Counted from the stretch's first letter, positions 8,976 through 18,814 are shown. The stretch is DNA of 64,000 nt from Yoonia rosea (GCF_900156505.1 NZ_FTPR01000001.1:1426001-1490000), one strand, 5' to 3'. Program-made: numbers and translations. Notes: generated by a model from the letters alone, not told the origin.

Positions 8976-10862
8976 TTAGTCCACCAGCTCCCAAGGTATA
9001 GTGTAGGCGTTCAACGCCGTGCCGATTTCTGCATCAGATGCATCACCTGTCTTGACGATATGGGCAACCAAACCGCGCTTTTTATCTTCGCTCACGTCAC
9101 GTACCTCCGCACCAACATCCTTGAGAGCGGCGTTGAAGACGCGGGTGATCGCCAATCTGCGCAGGTCTGGCTTAAAGATTTTTCCAACCGCCGTTTTTGG
9201 CAATTCATCCAATATTCCCAGATACTTGGGATGCGCCGCGCGTTCGTGTACATGTTCCTTGGCATAGGCCATCAGGTCTTCTTCCGTCACCTCTGCCCCA
9301 TCGACAAGTTCGACATAAACGCAAGGGACCTCACCTGCGTGTTGATCTGGCTGACCAATGGCACCGGCAAAGGCCACAGCCTCATGCCCGGCCAAGGCTT
9401 CTTCGATCTCTGCAGGGTCGATGTTATGACCGCCGCGGATGATCAGGTCCTTGGCGCGCCCCGTGATCCAGAGGTAGCCGTCACTGTCGAACCGCCCCAG
9501 ATCACCCGTCCGTAAATATTGCTGGTCAGATTCCTCACCAGGATAGAAAAGGTTCTTGTTCTTGTCGGCCTCGGTATAAGTCTGGCCGCCAAAGACTCCG
9601 GGGTTGGAAACGCAGATTTCGCCGATTTCATCCACGTCGCGGATTTCGCCATCGGCGGGATTGACGATCTTGATGTCTGTGTAGGGGAAAGGCAAACCAA
9701 TGGAGCCGACGCGCTTTTCACCAGCGGGCGGATTGATCGAGACAAGGCATGTCGCTTCGGTCAACCCGTAGCCTTCACAGATCGTGACACCTGCGGCCTC
9801 TTCAAAGCGGCGATAAAGCTCGAGCGGCAGTGGCGCCGAGCCGCAGAAGGCCAGCCGCAATGTGGAAATATCCGCATCGACCTTGCGCTGCATCAGTGCC
9901 GACATGGCCGTGGGCACGGTGATCATGAAGGTCACTTTGTGCTTTTCGATCAGCTTCCAGAAGTTATCGAACACGCCCTCGCCACGATATCCTTGCGGCG
10001 TGGGGAACACGATCTGCGCCCCCGACCCCAGCGACGCGCCCAATGACACGATCGTTGCAAAGACATGAAACAACGGGAGCGGACAGATTTGCACGTCTTC
10101 TTCGGTAAAGAGCAAACGATCGCCCAGCCACGCATTGTAGATGATACCAGAGTACCTGTGCTGCACGACCTTGGGCATGCCCGTGGTACCGCCGGTGTGG
10201 AAATAGGCGGCGACCCTGTCGGTCTTGCTATCCTCAAAATTCAGCGTCTTGGGCAGTTTGTTCATCTCGGCGTTGAAATCAAGCACCTTGGCCTTGTGGG
10301 CAACGGGGTTCTTGGGGCGGATCAGCGGCACGATCAGGCGCTTAAATCCTGTCAGATAGCGGTGCAGATCAACTTCCAGCACATGGGTGACATTGGGGGC
10401 CAGGCGCACGGCCTCGGCGGCCTTTTGGGCGACATCGGTTTTTGGAAATGCCTTGAGGGTGACAAGCACCTTGGCCTTGGTTTCCCGCAGGATGGCGGCT
10501 ATTTGTTCCGCGTCAAGCAGCGGGTTGATCGGGTTCACGATCCCCGCCACCTGCCCGCCCAGATATGTCAGGACCGTTTCGGTCGCATTGGGCATCAGGT
10601 AGGCCACGACATCATCTTCGCCGACACCCAGACTGCGGAACATGTTGGCGGCTTGTGCCGTCTTGTCGCGCAGGGTGTTCCAGTCAAGCGTTTCGCATTT
10701 CGCATCGGGCTCAGAGAACAGGCTGAAGGTGACAGCTTTTCGTGCCCCATGTTTGGCGGCCGTCCGGCAAAGCAGTTCAAAGGTGGTTGTGGCCTTATCG
10801 CGGGCCTCCCACGGCTTTTCGTTTTCGATAGCGTCCCGGTCCGCGACAGTTGCAAAAGCCAT
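8976..10862 (-). CDS. Acyl-CoA synthetase (AMP-forming)
   Basis: This 628-residue adenylate-forming enzyme activates a carboxylic acid as acyl-AMP and transfers it to CoA. It shows the P-loop HTGGTTGMPK (about 218-227), the GYGLTEATCLVSINPP adenine/acyl-binding motif near 368, the TGDLGRFDSDGYLWITGRAKDLIIRGG hinge region near 452-478 and a C-terminal catalytic lysine in PKTAVGKIFK. Length and the absence of membrane segments fit medium/long-chain or aryl acid synthetases; the substrate is not evident. A strong GGGAGGAG site precedes the ATG at 10862. The hydroxyacid dehydrogenase follows on the same strand. Confidence 0.9.
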   Translation of the reverse strand: MAFATVADRDAIENEKPWEARDKATTTFELLCRTAAKHGARKAVTFSLFSEPDAKCETLDWNTLRDKTAQAANMFRSLGVGEDDVVAYLMPNATETVLTYLGGQVAGIVNPINPLLDAEQIAAILRETKAKVLVTLKAFPKTDVAQKAAEAVRLAPNVTHVLEVDLHRYLTGFKRLIVPLIRPKNPVAHKAKVLDFNAEMNKLPKTLNFEDSKTDRVAAYFHTGGTTGMPKVVQHRYSGIIYNAWLGDRLLFTEEDVQICPLPLFHVFATIVSLGASLGSGAQIVFPTPQGYRGEGVFDNFWKLIEKHKVTFMITVPTAMSALMQRKVDADISTLRLAFCGSAPLPLELYRRFEEAAGVTICEGYGLTEATCLVSINPPAGEKRVGSIGLPFPYTDIKIVNPADGEIRDVDEIGEICVSNPGVFGGQTYTEADKNKNLFYPGEESDQQYLRTGDLGRFDSDGYLWITGRAKDLIIRGGHNIDPAEIEEALAGHEAVAFAGAIGQPDQHAGEVPCVYVELVDGAEVTEEDLMAYAKEHVHERAAHPKYLGILDELPKTAVGKIFKPDLRRLAITRVFNAALKDVGAEVRDVSEDKKRGLVAHIVKTGDASDAEIGTALNAYTIPWELVD

Positions 10863-10970
10863 GTCGTCTCCTCCCTGTTTTCTTTTTTTGCAGCGTGACG
10901 CTGCCTCCCTGAAGGAACAGGGTGGTGAAAAACATAAACAATCACAAGTCTGACGCTACGAAAAACGCAG

Positions 10971-12761
10971 CTATTCCGCCGCGACACCTTCTGTGAACTG
11001 CAGCCGCGCCAACCGCGCGTAGAGCCCGCCTTGGGCGACAAGCGCGTCATGTGTACCTTGGGCCGCGATTTTGCCGTCTTCCAGAACGATGATGCGGTCG
11101 GCCTTTTTGACGGTGGCCAGCCTGTGCGCGACAATCAGTGTCGTGCGGGTCCGCGCCAGTTCTTCGACCGCGCGCTGCACCGCATATTCGCTTTCAGCAT
11201 CCAGCGCGCTCGTGGCCTCGTCCAAGAGCAGGATCGGTGCATCGCGCAGAATGGCGCGCGCAATCGCAATCCGCTGTTTCTGCCCACCCGAGAGCATTAC
11301 ACCGCGTTCGCCGACATAGCTTTCAAAACCATCAGGCAACGCTTTGAGAAAATCATAGGCGGCGGCAGCTTTTGCGGCCTCTTCAACCTCGGCGTCGGTG
11401 GCAGTGGGCCGGCCGAAGCGGATATTTTCGCGCGCCGTATCGGCAAAGATCACAGGATCTTGCGGGACAAGCGCGATGTGCTGGCGGAACTCCGAGCGCA
11501 GAAGCTCTCGCAGATCCATGCCGTCGATTTTGACCGCACCGGATTGCGGGTCGTAGAAGCGCTGCACCATCTGGATGATGGTGCTTTTGCCCGCCCCGGA
11601 CGGACCAACGAGTGCAACGGTCTCACCGGCCTTAATCTCAAGGTTGATGCCATCAAGGGCAGAAACCTGCGGCCGGGACGGATAGTGGAACTGCACGTTC
11701 TCGAATTGCAGCGTGCCTTTGACGGGCTGGGGCAATGTCTTGGGCTCTGCAGGATCCTGCACGGTATCTTCGGCGGTCAGAAGCTCGACCAGACGTTCCG
11801 TAGCACCAGCGGCGCGTTGCAATTCACCCCAAACCTCGGACAGGGCCGCGACAGCGCCGCCGACCATGATGGTGTAGATCATGAACTGCACCAACCCGCC
11901 TTCGGTGATTTCGCCGGCGACCACGTCTTGTGAACCCATTTGCAAAAACAACACGATCGCGGCGAAGACCATGAAGATCACAATGGCCGTCAGCGCCGCA
12001 CGCGTCATGATCCGGCGGCGGGCAGAGCGATAGCTTTGCTCGGTGACTTCGTCGAATTTGGCGCGGCTGAGTTCTTCGTGTGTAAAGGCCTGCACGGTTT
12101 GCGCTGACAAGAGCTGTTCGGACGCATCGCCACTGGATTCAGCAATCAGGTCCTGATTTTCCTTGGACAGGCTGCGGACACGGCGACCGAGAAAGAGGAT
12201 CGGGAACAGGACCACCGGGATAGGCCAAAGGACCATCACACTCATCTTGACCGAGGTCAGCAACATCAGGATTACGCCACCGATGAAGATCAGGATGTTG
12301 CGCAATGCGATCGAAACCGAGCTGCCGATGACCGAAAGGATCAATGTGGTATCTGTGGTTATGCGGCTAAGCACCTCACCCGTCATGATTTTTTCGTAAA
12401 ACGCAGGGCTCATGCTGATCATGCGGTTGAATACGGCCTTGCGAATATCTGCGACAACCCGTTCACCTAGCCGCGTGACTAAGTAATAGCGCAGCGCCGT
12501 TCCGAATGAGAGCAGTACAGCGATAATCAGCATTGTCACGAAGTGCTGGCTGATCTCGCCGCTGGCCAGCCCGAAGGTATCAACAACCTGCCCCGCTGCC
12601 ATTGGCAAGCTCAGCGCGACCATGGCTGTAAAAACAAGCGCAAAGCCTGCCGCGATCATGTTGTAGCGGTAGGTTCTCATGAAAGGCCAAAGGGCTTTCA
12701 GCGCGCTGACACGTTTGCCGACGGGCCGATCTTCGGCGGTGGATTTTTGGGTCTCAGCCAT
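10971..12761 (-). CDS. ABC exporter, fused permease and ATPase (MsbA/LmrA type)
   Basis: This 596-residue half-transporter has about six N-terminal membrane segments (residues 25-320). An ATPase domain follows with Walker A GPSGAGKST (near 388), signature LSGGQKQRIAIARA, Walker B ILLLDEATSALDAESE and a switch His in VAHRLATV. It should work as a homodimer in the inner membrane exporting a lipid, peptide or drug-like compound; the substrate cannot be deduced. A GAGGA site precedes the ATG at 12761. The next gene on this strand begins about 108 bases further on, so it may be read from the same message or its own promoter. Confidence 0.92.
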   Translation of the reverse strand: MAETQKSTAEDRPVGKRVSALKALWPFMRTYRYNMIAAGFALVFTAMVALSLPMAAGQVVDTFGLASGEISQHFVTMLIIAVLLSFGTALRYYLVTRLGERVVADIRKAVFNRMISMSPAFYEKIMTGEVLSRITTDTTLILSVIGSSVSIALRNILIFIGGVILMLLTSVKMSVMVLWPIPVVLFPILFLGRRVRSLSKENQDLIAESSGDASEQLLSAQTVQAFTHEELSRAKFDEVTEQSYRSARRRIMTRAALTAIVIFMVFAAIVLFLQMGSQDVVAGEITEGGLVQFMIYTIMVGGAVAALSEVWGELQRAAGATERLVELLTAEDTVQDPAEPKTLPQPVKGTLQFENVQFHYPSRPQVSALDGINLEIKAGETVALVGPSGAGKSTIIQMVQRFYDPQSGAVKIDGMDLRELLRSEFRQHIALVPQDPVIFADTARENIRFGRPTATDAEVEEAAKAAAAYDFLKALPDGFESYVGERGVMLSGGQKQRIAIARAILRDAPILLLDEATSALDAESEYAVQRAVEELARTRTTLIVAHRLATVKKADRIIVLEDGKIAAQGTHDALVAQGGLYARLARLQFTEGVAAE

Positions 12762-12861
12762 GCACTGTCCTCAGGTTCTGGGGATGACATAAAACTGAAC
12801 CAACTGTTTCACAAGGCAACCCTGCGCATCTGCGATATTTTGGTTGTCAGAAAGTGATTGG

Positions 12862-12932
12862 AGCGGGCGGCGGGAATCGAACCCGCGTCTCTTGCTTGGA
12901 AGGCAAGGGTCTTACCATTACACAACGCCCGC
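12862..12932 (-). tRNA. tRNA-Gly(TCC)
   Basis: A 71-nt tRNA on the minus strand has acceptor stem GCGGGCG paired with CGCCCGC and discriminator T. The anticodon arm is CTTGC-CTTCCAA-GCAAG with anticodon TCC, and the T arm is GCGGG-TTCGATT-CCCGC. CCA is not encoded. It lies between the ABC exporter and the SBP56-like gene and shows no sign of integration nearby. Confidence 0.95.
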
Positions 12933-13186
12933 GCACAGTTAGGCATCTATTGCACCGCGGAATTGAGGTCAAGATGTGCAGGTCTCGTGCGCTCGGAATT
13001 TCCGGACCAAACCCAACAATCGACGGATTGCGGCATTTTGCGCCCCCGACCGCACCAACAATATGACTCGGCGTTAAGGCAACTCTGGTGTTAGCGTCTG
13101 GAGAGTTGCAGTCGCTCTGCGCGCCGCCACGCTTTACAACCGAAAGAGGAATACGAAGACATTCATTTCAAACTGGGAGGAACGAC

Positions 13187-14587
13187 ATGAATCTGAGACC
13201 TGACCCGACATTCCACGCGTCACCCAAACTGGCGATGGAAGCGCCGATCGAGAATTATGCTTTTACCGTCATGCTCAGCCCTGATGGATCGCAGTCTGAC
13301 GGTATCGCCGTCATCGACCTTAAACCGGGTTCGGATACCTATGGCCAGATTGTCCATCAGGTGATTGTTCCCAACAAGGGCGACGAGTTTCACCACTTTG
13401 GCTGGAACGCCTGTTCGTCCTCGCTCTCGCCACTGTCAGGACACGCGTTTCTCGAGCGCCGGTACCTCATCGTCCCGGGTATCCGCTCTTCGCGGATTTA
13501 TGTGATCGATGTCAAAGATCCCCTCAAGGCCCATATCCACAAGACGATTGAGCCTGAAGAACTTTTTGCCAAGACCGGCTATTCGCGCCCCCATACAATC
13601 CATTGCGGACCGGAAGGCATCTATGTGTCCTGCCTTGGCGGCGCAGGCAAAGACGGCACCGACGGACCGCCGGGCATCTTTATCATGGACTGCGAAACCT
13701 TTGACATCATCGGCCAATACGAGATGGATCGCGGCAAGCAGGACAAGCACTATGATTTTTGGTGGAACCTGCCGCAGGACTATATGGTCAGTTCGGAATG
13801 GGGCCTGCCGCCACAGTTCGAGAACGGCATCGTACCCGAGGATCTTTTATCCAACAAATACGGCCACTCGATCCACTTCTGGGACCTGCGGGCGCGCAAA
13901 AATATCCAGACAATCGACTTTGGTGAAAACTACCAGATGGCTCTGGAAATCCGGCCGGCGCATGACCCGACCAAATCTTATGGCTTTTGCGGCGTTGTCG
14001 TTGATACCACCAACCTTCAAGGCGCCATCTTTACGTGGTGGCGCGACGAGGATGGCATCTGGCAGGCCAAGAAGACGATCACGATTGACCCTCGCCCCGA
14101 AGATCCGGCCAACCTGCCGCCCCTTTTGCAGGGCTTTGGTGCCGTACCGCCGCTGGTGACCGACATCGACCTGAGCCTTGATGACAAGTATCTCTATGTT
14201 GCCTGTTGGGGCATGGGCGAGATGCACCAATATGACGTCTCGGACCCCATGAACCCCGTCTTGGCGGGCAAGGTCGAACTGGGCGGGATCGCCAAGGGTC
14301 ACAAGCACCCCAACGGCAAAGGCTTTGCTTACGGTCCGCAGATGGTCGAGATCAGCCGGGACGGCAAACGCGTCTATTGGACAAACTCGCTTTATTCGAC
14401 ATGGGACGATCAGTTCTATCCGGACGATGAAGGCGGGCAGATGGTTATGGCCGACGTGGGCGAAAACGGTGGTCTGAAGTTGAACAAGGATTTCTACATC
14501 GATTTCCCCAAGGGCCTGCGCGCGCACCAGATACGGCTTGAGGGCGGAGACTGCTCGACAGATAGTTTCTGCTATCCTTCCGTCTAA
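13187..14587 (+). CDS. SBP56 / methanethiol oxidase (MtoX)-like protein
   Basis: This 466-residue protein belongs to the selenium-binding protein 56 family, which includes bacterial methanethiol oxidase (methanethiol to formaldehyde, sulfide and peroxide). It is recognised from GDEFHHFGWNACSSSLSP (about 60-77), YLIVPGIRSSRIYVID, the SRPHTIHCGPEGIYVSCLGG block, VSSEWGLPPQFENG, KYGHSIHFWDLR and the C-terminal FPKGLRAHQIRLEGGDCSTD. Conserved histidines in these blocks are candidate metal ligands. The start at 13187 has a GGGAGG site. No signal peptide is seen, unlike periplasmic MtoX proteins, so a cytoplasmic place is likely. The next gene begins at the base after its stop. Confidence 0.85.
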   Translation: MNLRPDPTFHASPKLAMEAPIENYAFTVMLSPDGSQSDGIAVIDLKPGSDTYGQIVHQVIVPNKGDEFHHFGWNACSSSLSPLSGHAFLERRYLIVPGIRSSRIYVIDVKDPLKAHIHKTIEPEELFAKTGYSRPHTIHCGPEGIYVSCLGGAGKDGTDGPPGIFIMDCETFDIIGQYEMDRGKQDKHYDFWWNLPQDYMVSSEWGLPPQFENGIVPEDLLSNKYGHSIHFWDLRARKNIQTIDFGENYQMALEIRPAHDPTKSYGFCGVVVDTTNLQGAIFTWWRDEDGIWQAKKTITIDPRPEDPANLPPLLQGFGAVPPLVTDIDLSLDDKYLYVACWGMGEMHQYDVSDPMNPVLAGKVELGGIAKGHKHPNGKGFAYGPQMVEISRDGKRVYWTNSLYSTWDDQFYPDDEGGQMVMADVGENGGLKLNKDFYIDFPKGLRAHQIRLEGGDCSTDSFCYPSV

Positions 14588-15259
14588 GTGCTGGGTGAAA
14601 TGACATCGGTGGCGGCCCTTTGGGGGGCCGTCATTGTTTCTGGTCTATACCACGGGATCAATCCCGGAATGGGTTGGCCACTGGCGGTCTCTGCCGCCCT
14701 GATGGAGCGCCGGCACAAGGCCATGCCAAAGGCGCTGGCGATGCTTGCCTTGGGTCATTTTCTGGCGATGATCGGCATTTTGCTGCCTTTTTCCGTGATG
14801 ATCGCCTTGATCCAGTGGGAAGTCGAAATTCGCATTGGCGCCGGTCTGCTGGTGATCGCAATGGGGTGTTACCTGCTGATCAATCGCAGACATCCGAAGA
14901 TTCTGGCGCGGGTGCATCCCGCGCGGCTTGCGCTTTGGTCATTCCTTGCTGCGATGGCACATGGTGCGGGGCTGATGCTTGTGCCGATCTATCTGGGCAT
15001 TTGTGCGGTCGGTCAGGAAGAAACAGGGCACTTGGCCGCGCAAAGCCTGATGGGCGACAACATTATGACGGCCTTTGCTGTTGCGGCCGTTCACACATTG
15101 TCCATGACGCTCGCGGGCGGGCTGATCGCCGTGGTGATCTATGTCTGGCTTGGCCTGAAGTTCCTGTCGCGGACATGGTTCAATCTGGATGTGGTCTGGG
15201 CGCTCAGTCTGGTTCTGGTCGGTGCGTTCGGCATTTACGCCGCCAAGCTGGGCCACTGA
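14588..15259 (+). CDS. Polytopic membrane protein paired with the SBP56-like gene
   Basis: This 223-residue protein has about six membrane helices and polar histidine motifs inside them: SGLYHGINPGMGW in the first helix, LGHFLAM, AAMAHGAGLM and AAVHTLSM. The pattern of His/Asn/Gly in membrane helices recalls NicO/UreH/HupE-type metal transporters, but no named family is certain. The frame opens with GTG directly after the TAA of the previous gene; an in-frame ATG at 14600 is a possible alternative start. The tight link suggests it serves the SBP56-like enzyme, for example by metal supply or sulfur-compound transport. That is inference. Confidence 0.7.
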   Translation: MLGEMTSVAALWGAVIVSGLYHGINPGMGWPLAVSAALMERRHKAMPKALAMLALGHFLAMIGILLPFSVMIALIQWEVEIRIGAGLLVIAMGCYLLINRRHPKILARVHPARLALWSFLAAMAHGAGLMLVPIYLGICAVGQEETGHLAAQSLMGDNIMTAFAVAAVHTLSMTLAGGLIAVVIYVWLGLKFLSRTWFNLDVVWALSLVLVGAFGIYAAKLGH

Positions 15260-15266
15260 GCCAGCC

Positions 15267-15297
15267 GCACAAAGCCCTGCGGCACAGGGCTTTGTGC
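15267..15297. terminator. Bidirectional hairpin between convergent genes
   Basis: A perfect 13-bp inverted repeat, GCACAAAGCCCTG with its complement around a CGGCA loop, lies between two convergent stop codons (15259 and 15310). There is no long T run on either side. Its position argues for a shared terminator. Confidence 0.75.
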
Positions 15298-15309
15298 ATT
15301 AGGCGCGTA

Positions 15310-16377
15310 TCAGACAGCCGCCGCGATGGCCTTGCCACATGTCACTGTATCTGCTGTACCGCCGAGGTCACCGGTGCGCAAAGCCGGATCTGTCAGAACG
15401 GTTTCAATGGCTGCCATGATGCCCTGTGCAGCCTCCGGATGCCCCAGATGTTCCAGCATCATCGCACCTGACCAGATCTGACCGATCGGGTTCGCGATGC
15501 CCTTGCCCGCGATATCGGGGGCAGAGCCATGCACAGGCTCAAACAAGGATGGGAACTTGTGCTCGGGGTTGATGTTGCCCGATGGCGCAATGCCGATGGT
15601 ACCGGTGCAGGCCGGCCCCAGATCGGACAGAATATCACCGAACAGGTTCGACCCTACGACCACATCAAAGCGGTCGGGATGCAGCACAAACATCGCCGCG
15701 AGAATATCAATGTGGTACTTATCAACCGTGACATCGGGATAGGATTTCTGCATCTCCAGAACACGTTCGTCCCAATAGGGCATCGTGATCGAAATTCCGT
15801 TCGATTTGGTCGCAGAGGTCAGCTTGCCACCACGCTTGCGCGCAAGATCGAAAGCATAGCGCAAAATCCGGTCCACACCCACGCGTGACATGACGGTTTC
15901 CTGCATCACGATCTCGCGGTCGGTGCCGGGGTACATGCGCCCGCCGATGGATGAATATTCGCCTTCGGTGTTTTCCCGCACGATCATCATGTCGATATCA
16001 CCCGGTCCGCGCCCCGCCAAAGGAGACGTGACGCCCGGCATAAGCTTGGCAGGCCGCAGGCTCACGTATTGGTCGAACTCACGGCGGAACTGCAAAAGCG
16101 ACCCCCAGAGCGAGACGTGATCCGGCACCGTATCCGGCCAGCCCACAGCACCGAAGAAAATCGCGTCATGGCCGCCAATCTGATCTTTCCAGTCATCCGG
16201 CATCATCTGGCCATGCTTCTGGTAGTAGTCGCAGGATGCGAAATCGAATGTATCAAAGTTGAAATCGAGACCGTATTTCACGGCCGCTGCGTTCAGGACA
16301 CGGATACCTTCAGGGACTACTTCCTTGCCGATCCCGTCACCGGGAATAACCGCAATGTTCATCTTGTTCGTGGCCAT
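15310..16377 (-). CDS. Tartrate dehydrogenase/decarboxylase-type (isopropylmalate dehydrogenase family) enzyme
   Basis: This 355-residue metal- and NAD-dependent beta-decarboxylating dehydrogenase shows IAVIPGDGIGKEVVPEG at the start, the VRENTEGEYSSIGGRMYPGTDRE motif (about 135-157), KSNGISITMPYW and the metal-binding VVGSNLFGDILSDLGPACTGTIG near 240-262. The final NAD motif is FEPVHGSAPDIAGKGIANP. The WPDTVPDHVSLW and YVSLRPAKLMPG segments look like tartrate dehydrogenases rather than LeuB, so D-malate/tartrate is the likely substrate class. An AAAAGGA site precedes the ATG at 16377. It has no obvious pathway partner nearby. Confidence 0.85.
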   Translation of the reverse strand: MATNKMNIAVIPGDGIGKEVVPEGIRVLNAAAVKYGLDFNFDTFDFASCDYYQKHGQMMPDDWKDQIGGHDAIFFGAVGWPDTVPDHVSLWGSLLQFRREFDQYVSLRPAKLMPGVTSPLAGRGPGDIDMMIVRENTEGEYSSIGGRMYPGTDREIVMQETVMSRVGVDRILRYAFDLARKRGGKLTSATKSNGISITMPYWDERVLEMQKSYPDVTVDKYHIDILAAMFVLHPDRFDVVVGSNLFGDILSDLGPACTGTIGIAPSGNINPEHKFPSLFEPVHGSAPDIAGKGIANPIGQIWSGAMMLEHLGHPEAAQGIMAAIETVLTDPALRTGDLGGTADTVTCGKAIAAAV

Positions 16378-16918
16378 GATCGTGTCCTTTTACATTGTGA
16401 TGGACAGGCGAGAAGGAGCGCCATAGGGCCTGTGGTAAGGCCCTCAAACTGGTGCGGTCTTGGCCTTGTGACGCATGTCCATGCAGTGATTGCGAAATGA
16501 AAGCGAGATGATGGTGTAATTCACCAAGCCGTCAGGAAATGCAATCCACAGCTAGCAGACCAAAACCAAGCCGTTTGCGCAGCCTTCTCGCTCAGAGGGA
16601 CTGCCGCACGAAATCTGCAATGTCCCGTGCAGGCCCGCGCGCCGGACAAACGCGCGCCTTCGCGGCCTTTGGCATAATCACGGTGCACGCACCCGGATTT
16701 GACAATGATCAATCGCTGCGCGGCCAACGGCCCTAATTTTGTCGCTGGGCATCACTGCGTATACACCGCAGCCCTTTGAAAATGCCGGATATGACCTAAT
16801 TAGAGAAATAGTGATAACAATTTTGCTTTCGCGTCACAGGCGCATTGATGGAGGATAAGCTGCACAAGGGGCATCTCCATCGCACATTTGACGCGGAACC
16901 TCTCGTTTGGAGGCTGAG
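16378..16918. other. 541-bp intergenic region without a recognised gene
   Basis: This is the region between the divergent tartrate-dehydrogenase-type gene and the SGNH hydrolase gene. Short open frames occur on both strands but have no ribosome sites or family resemblance. Some G+C-rich short inverted repeats occur around 16630-16665. The right third is more A+T rich and may hold the promoter of the hydrolase gene. I see no RNA gene. Confidence 0.4.
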
Positions 16919-17638
16919 ATGTTGGACCTTGCTGCGCGTACTCTTTTGTTTCCTGTCCTTGTTGTCCAAGGCGCCCTGGTGCGCCGGTCGGCCCTGCATC
17001 TGGATGATCCGTCCGGACGGCGCCATGGTGTGAGCGGACAGGGACCTGACCTGCGTCTTTTGATCATCGGTGACAGTTCTGCGGTCGGCGTCGGGACATC
17101 GCATCAGGAAGAGGCCCTTTTGGGTCATATGCGCAAACGGCTGTCCCAGACCAACACGGTCTATTGGTCGGTCGATGCCAAGACAGGCGCGACAACGGCC
17201 GAAACGATCGCGCGGCTACAGCAGCATGCGCCTGAGAAATTTGATGTGGTGTCGGTATCACTGGGCGTGAATGACATTACCTCACGCGTGCCTCTTGCCA
17301 AATGGCTACGAAGTGTTTCAACTCTGCTCGATCTGATCGAAGACAGGTTTGAGGCCGATGTGATCTGCGTGTCGGGGATTCCGCCGATCCGGTATTTTCC
17401 TTTGCTGCCACAACCGCTGCGCTGGGTCTTGGGCGCACAAGCCACACGCTTTGATCAGGCGCTGCGCGCGCTTGTCGCTGACCGGTCCGGATGCCGGTTT
17501 GTCGAAATGGATTTTGAACCCGACGTGACAAAAATGAGCCCTGACGGCTTTCACCCTGGGCCAAAGATCTATTCTGAATGGGGCCGAAAGGTCTATCGCG
17601 CGATCCGTCGCGATATCCGGCAGCTGCATAAGACCTGA
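16919..17638 (+). CDS. SGNH/GDSL-family hydrolase
   Basis: This roughly 239-residue esterase-type protein has the family blocks: block I LLIIGDSSAVGVG (catalytic Ser about 47), a Gly in KTGATTAETI, block III Asn in SLGVNDIT and block V Asp/His in SPDGFHPGPKIY. The substrate is unknown (lipid, acetylated sugar or similar). A TTG at 16907 would give a slightly longer form, but a GGAGG site at 16909-16913 fits the ATG at 16919. The N-terminus is mildly hydrophobic and may be a membrane anchor. It stands alone. Confidence 0.85.
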   Translation: MLDLAARTLLFPVLVVQGALVRRSALHLDDPSGRRHGVSGQGPDLRLLIIGDSSAVGVGTSHQEEALLGHMRKRLSQTNTVYWSVDAKTGATTAETIARLQQHAPEKFDVVSVSLGVNDITSRVPLAKWLRSVSTLLDLIEDRFEADVICVSGIPPIRYFPLLPQPLRWVLGAQATRFDQALRALVADRSGCRFVEMDFEPDVTKMSPDGFHPGPKIYSEWGRKVYRAIRRDIRQLHKT

Positions 17639-17741
17639 AGCTGACTTGGCTTGAACTCTAGCTGCCGCTGAGACATCATGAATGCTCCGGCCGGTGTTGT
17701 ACGCCGCCATCAAGTAATTTGCAGAACCAAGGCGATTTTTC

Positions 17742-18701
17742 ATGAGCGGACTACTGGCCCTACTTGACGATGTCGCAGCGATTGCCAAACTCGCTGCCGC
17801 GCAACTTGACGACATCGCAGCACAAGCCAGCAAAGCCGGTGTAAAAGCCGCAGGTGTTGTCATTGATGATGCCGCCGTGACACCAAAATATGTTACCGGC
17901 CTTCCTGCGGCCCGCGAATTGCCGATCGTTTGGAAAATCGCGCGTGCGTCTTTCTTCAACAAGCTCGTCATCCTGCTTCCGGCAGCACTTCTGTTGCAGG
18001 CCTTTGCACCGTGGCTCCTGACCCCGCTCTTGATGCTCGGCGGTGCGTATTTATGTTTTGAAGGGGCCGAGAAAGTCTGGCACCTCTTCGCGCCGCACAA
18101 AGAGCACGGCCCCCAGCAGGCAAAGACGCTTGATGCGGCGCATCTGGAAGAGCAGCGCGTTAAAGGGGCCATCAAGACAGACTTTATCCTCTCTGCCGAA
18201 ATCATGACGATTTCACTTTCGCAGATCGACACTGATAGCTTTTGGATTCAGGCGGCCGCACTGGCAGCGGTCGCGATTGGTATCACGGCACTTGTCTATG
18301 GCGCGGTGGCGCTGCTGGTCAAAGCAGATGACTTCGGGATGTTGCTAAGTGCGCGGGGTCGGCTTTCCCTGACGCGGGCGGTTGGACGCGGGATCGTGAA
18401 ATCAATGCCTGCGACCATGATCGTGATCGCAACCATCGGTACTGTCGCGATGCTCTGGGTGGGGGGCAGCATCCTGGTGCACGGGATCCGCGATCTTGGC
18501 TGGGCTGTGCCCTATGACATGATCAAACATGCCGCACAGGTAGTGGCTGATGGTGCCGGTACAGCACAAGGCTTCCTGCGGTGGTTTGTGACTGCAGGCC
18601 TTGACGGGATCATCGGGCTGGCGGCCGGGTTTGTACTTATTCCGATTGTCCTGAAAGCGGTAGTGCCGACAGTGACATGGCTCTTTCCCGAAAAAGCCTG
18701 A
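17742..18701 (+). CDS. DUF808 (YedI-type) inner-membrane protein
   Basis: This 319-residue protein matches the DUF808 family from the first residues: MSGLLALLDDVAAIAKLAAA followed by DDAAVTPKYVTGLPAARELPIV and KIARASFFNKLVILLPAALLL. It has about six membrane segments (around 75-90, 95-110, 165-190, 220-245, 270-300) and ends in TVTWLFPEKA. The function of the family is unknown. It is flanked by unrelated genes and has about 100 bases of non-coding DNA on either side, so it is probably monocistronic. Confidence 0.88.
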   Translation: MSGLLALLDDVAAIAKLAAAQLDDIAAQASKAGVKAAGVVIDDAAVTPKYVTGLPAARELPIVWKIARASFFNKLVILLPAALLLQAFAPWLLTPLLMLGGAYLCFEGAEKVWHLFAPHKEHGPQQAKTLDAAHLEEQRVKGAIKTDFILSAEIMTISLSQIDTDSFWIQAAALAAVAIGITALVYGAVALLVKADDFGMLLSARGRLSLTRAVGRGIVKSMPATMIVIATIGTVAMLWVGGSILVHGIRDLGWAVPYDMIKHAAQVVADGAGTAQGFLRWFVTAGLDGIIGLAAGFVLIPIVLKAVVPTVTWLFPEKA

Positions 18702-18814
18702 TGTGATGAAAACCGTGCAGCACCCGCGCGATTTTGGGTTGCTGGCGGCGCGTTGATCAGCTTATTCCCAAGGTTAACCTCGTATTTGGCGTGACATGGG
18801 AAGCCCTGGAATAG

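Noticed and set aside
10065-10898. 277-aa open frame opposite the acyl-CoA synthetase gene
   Set aside because: It is antisense to a well-supported enzyme gene, with no family resemblance; high G+C leaves long shadow frames.
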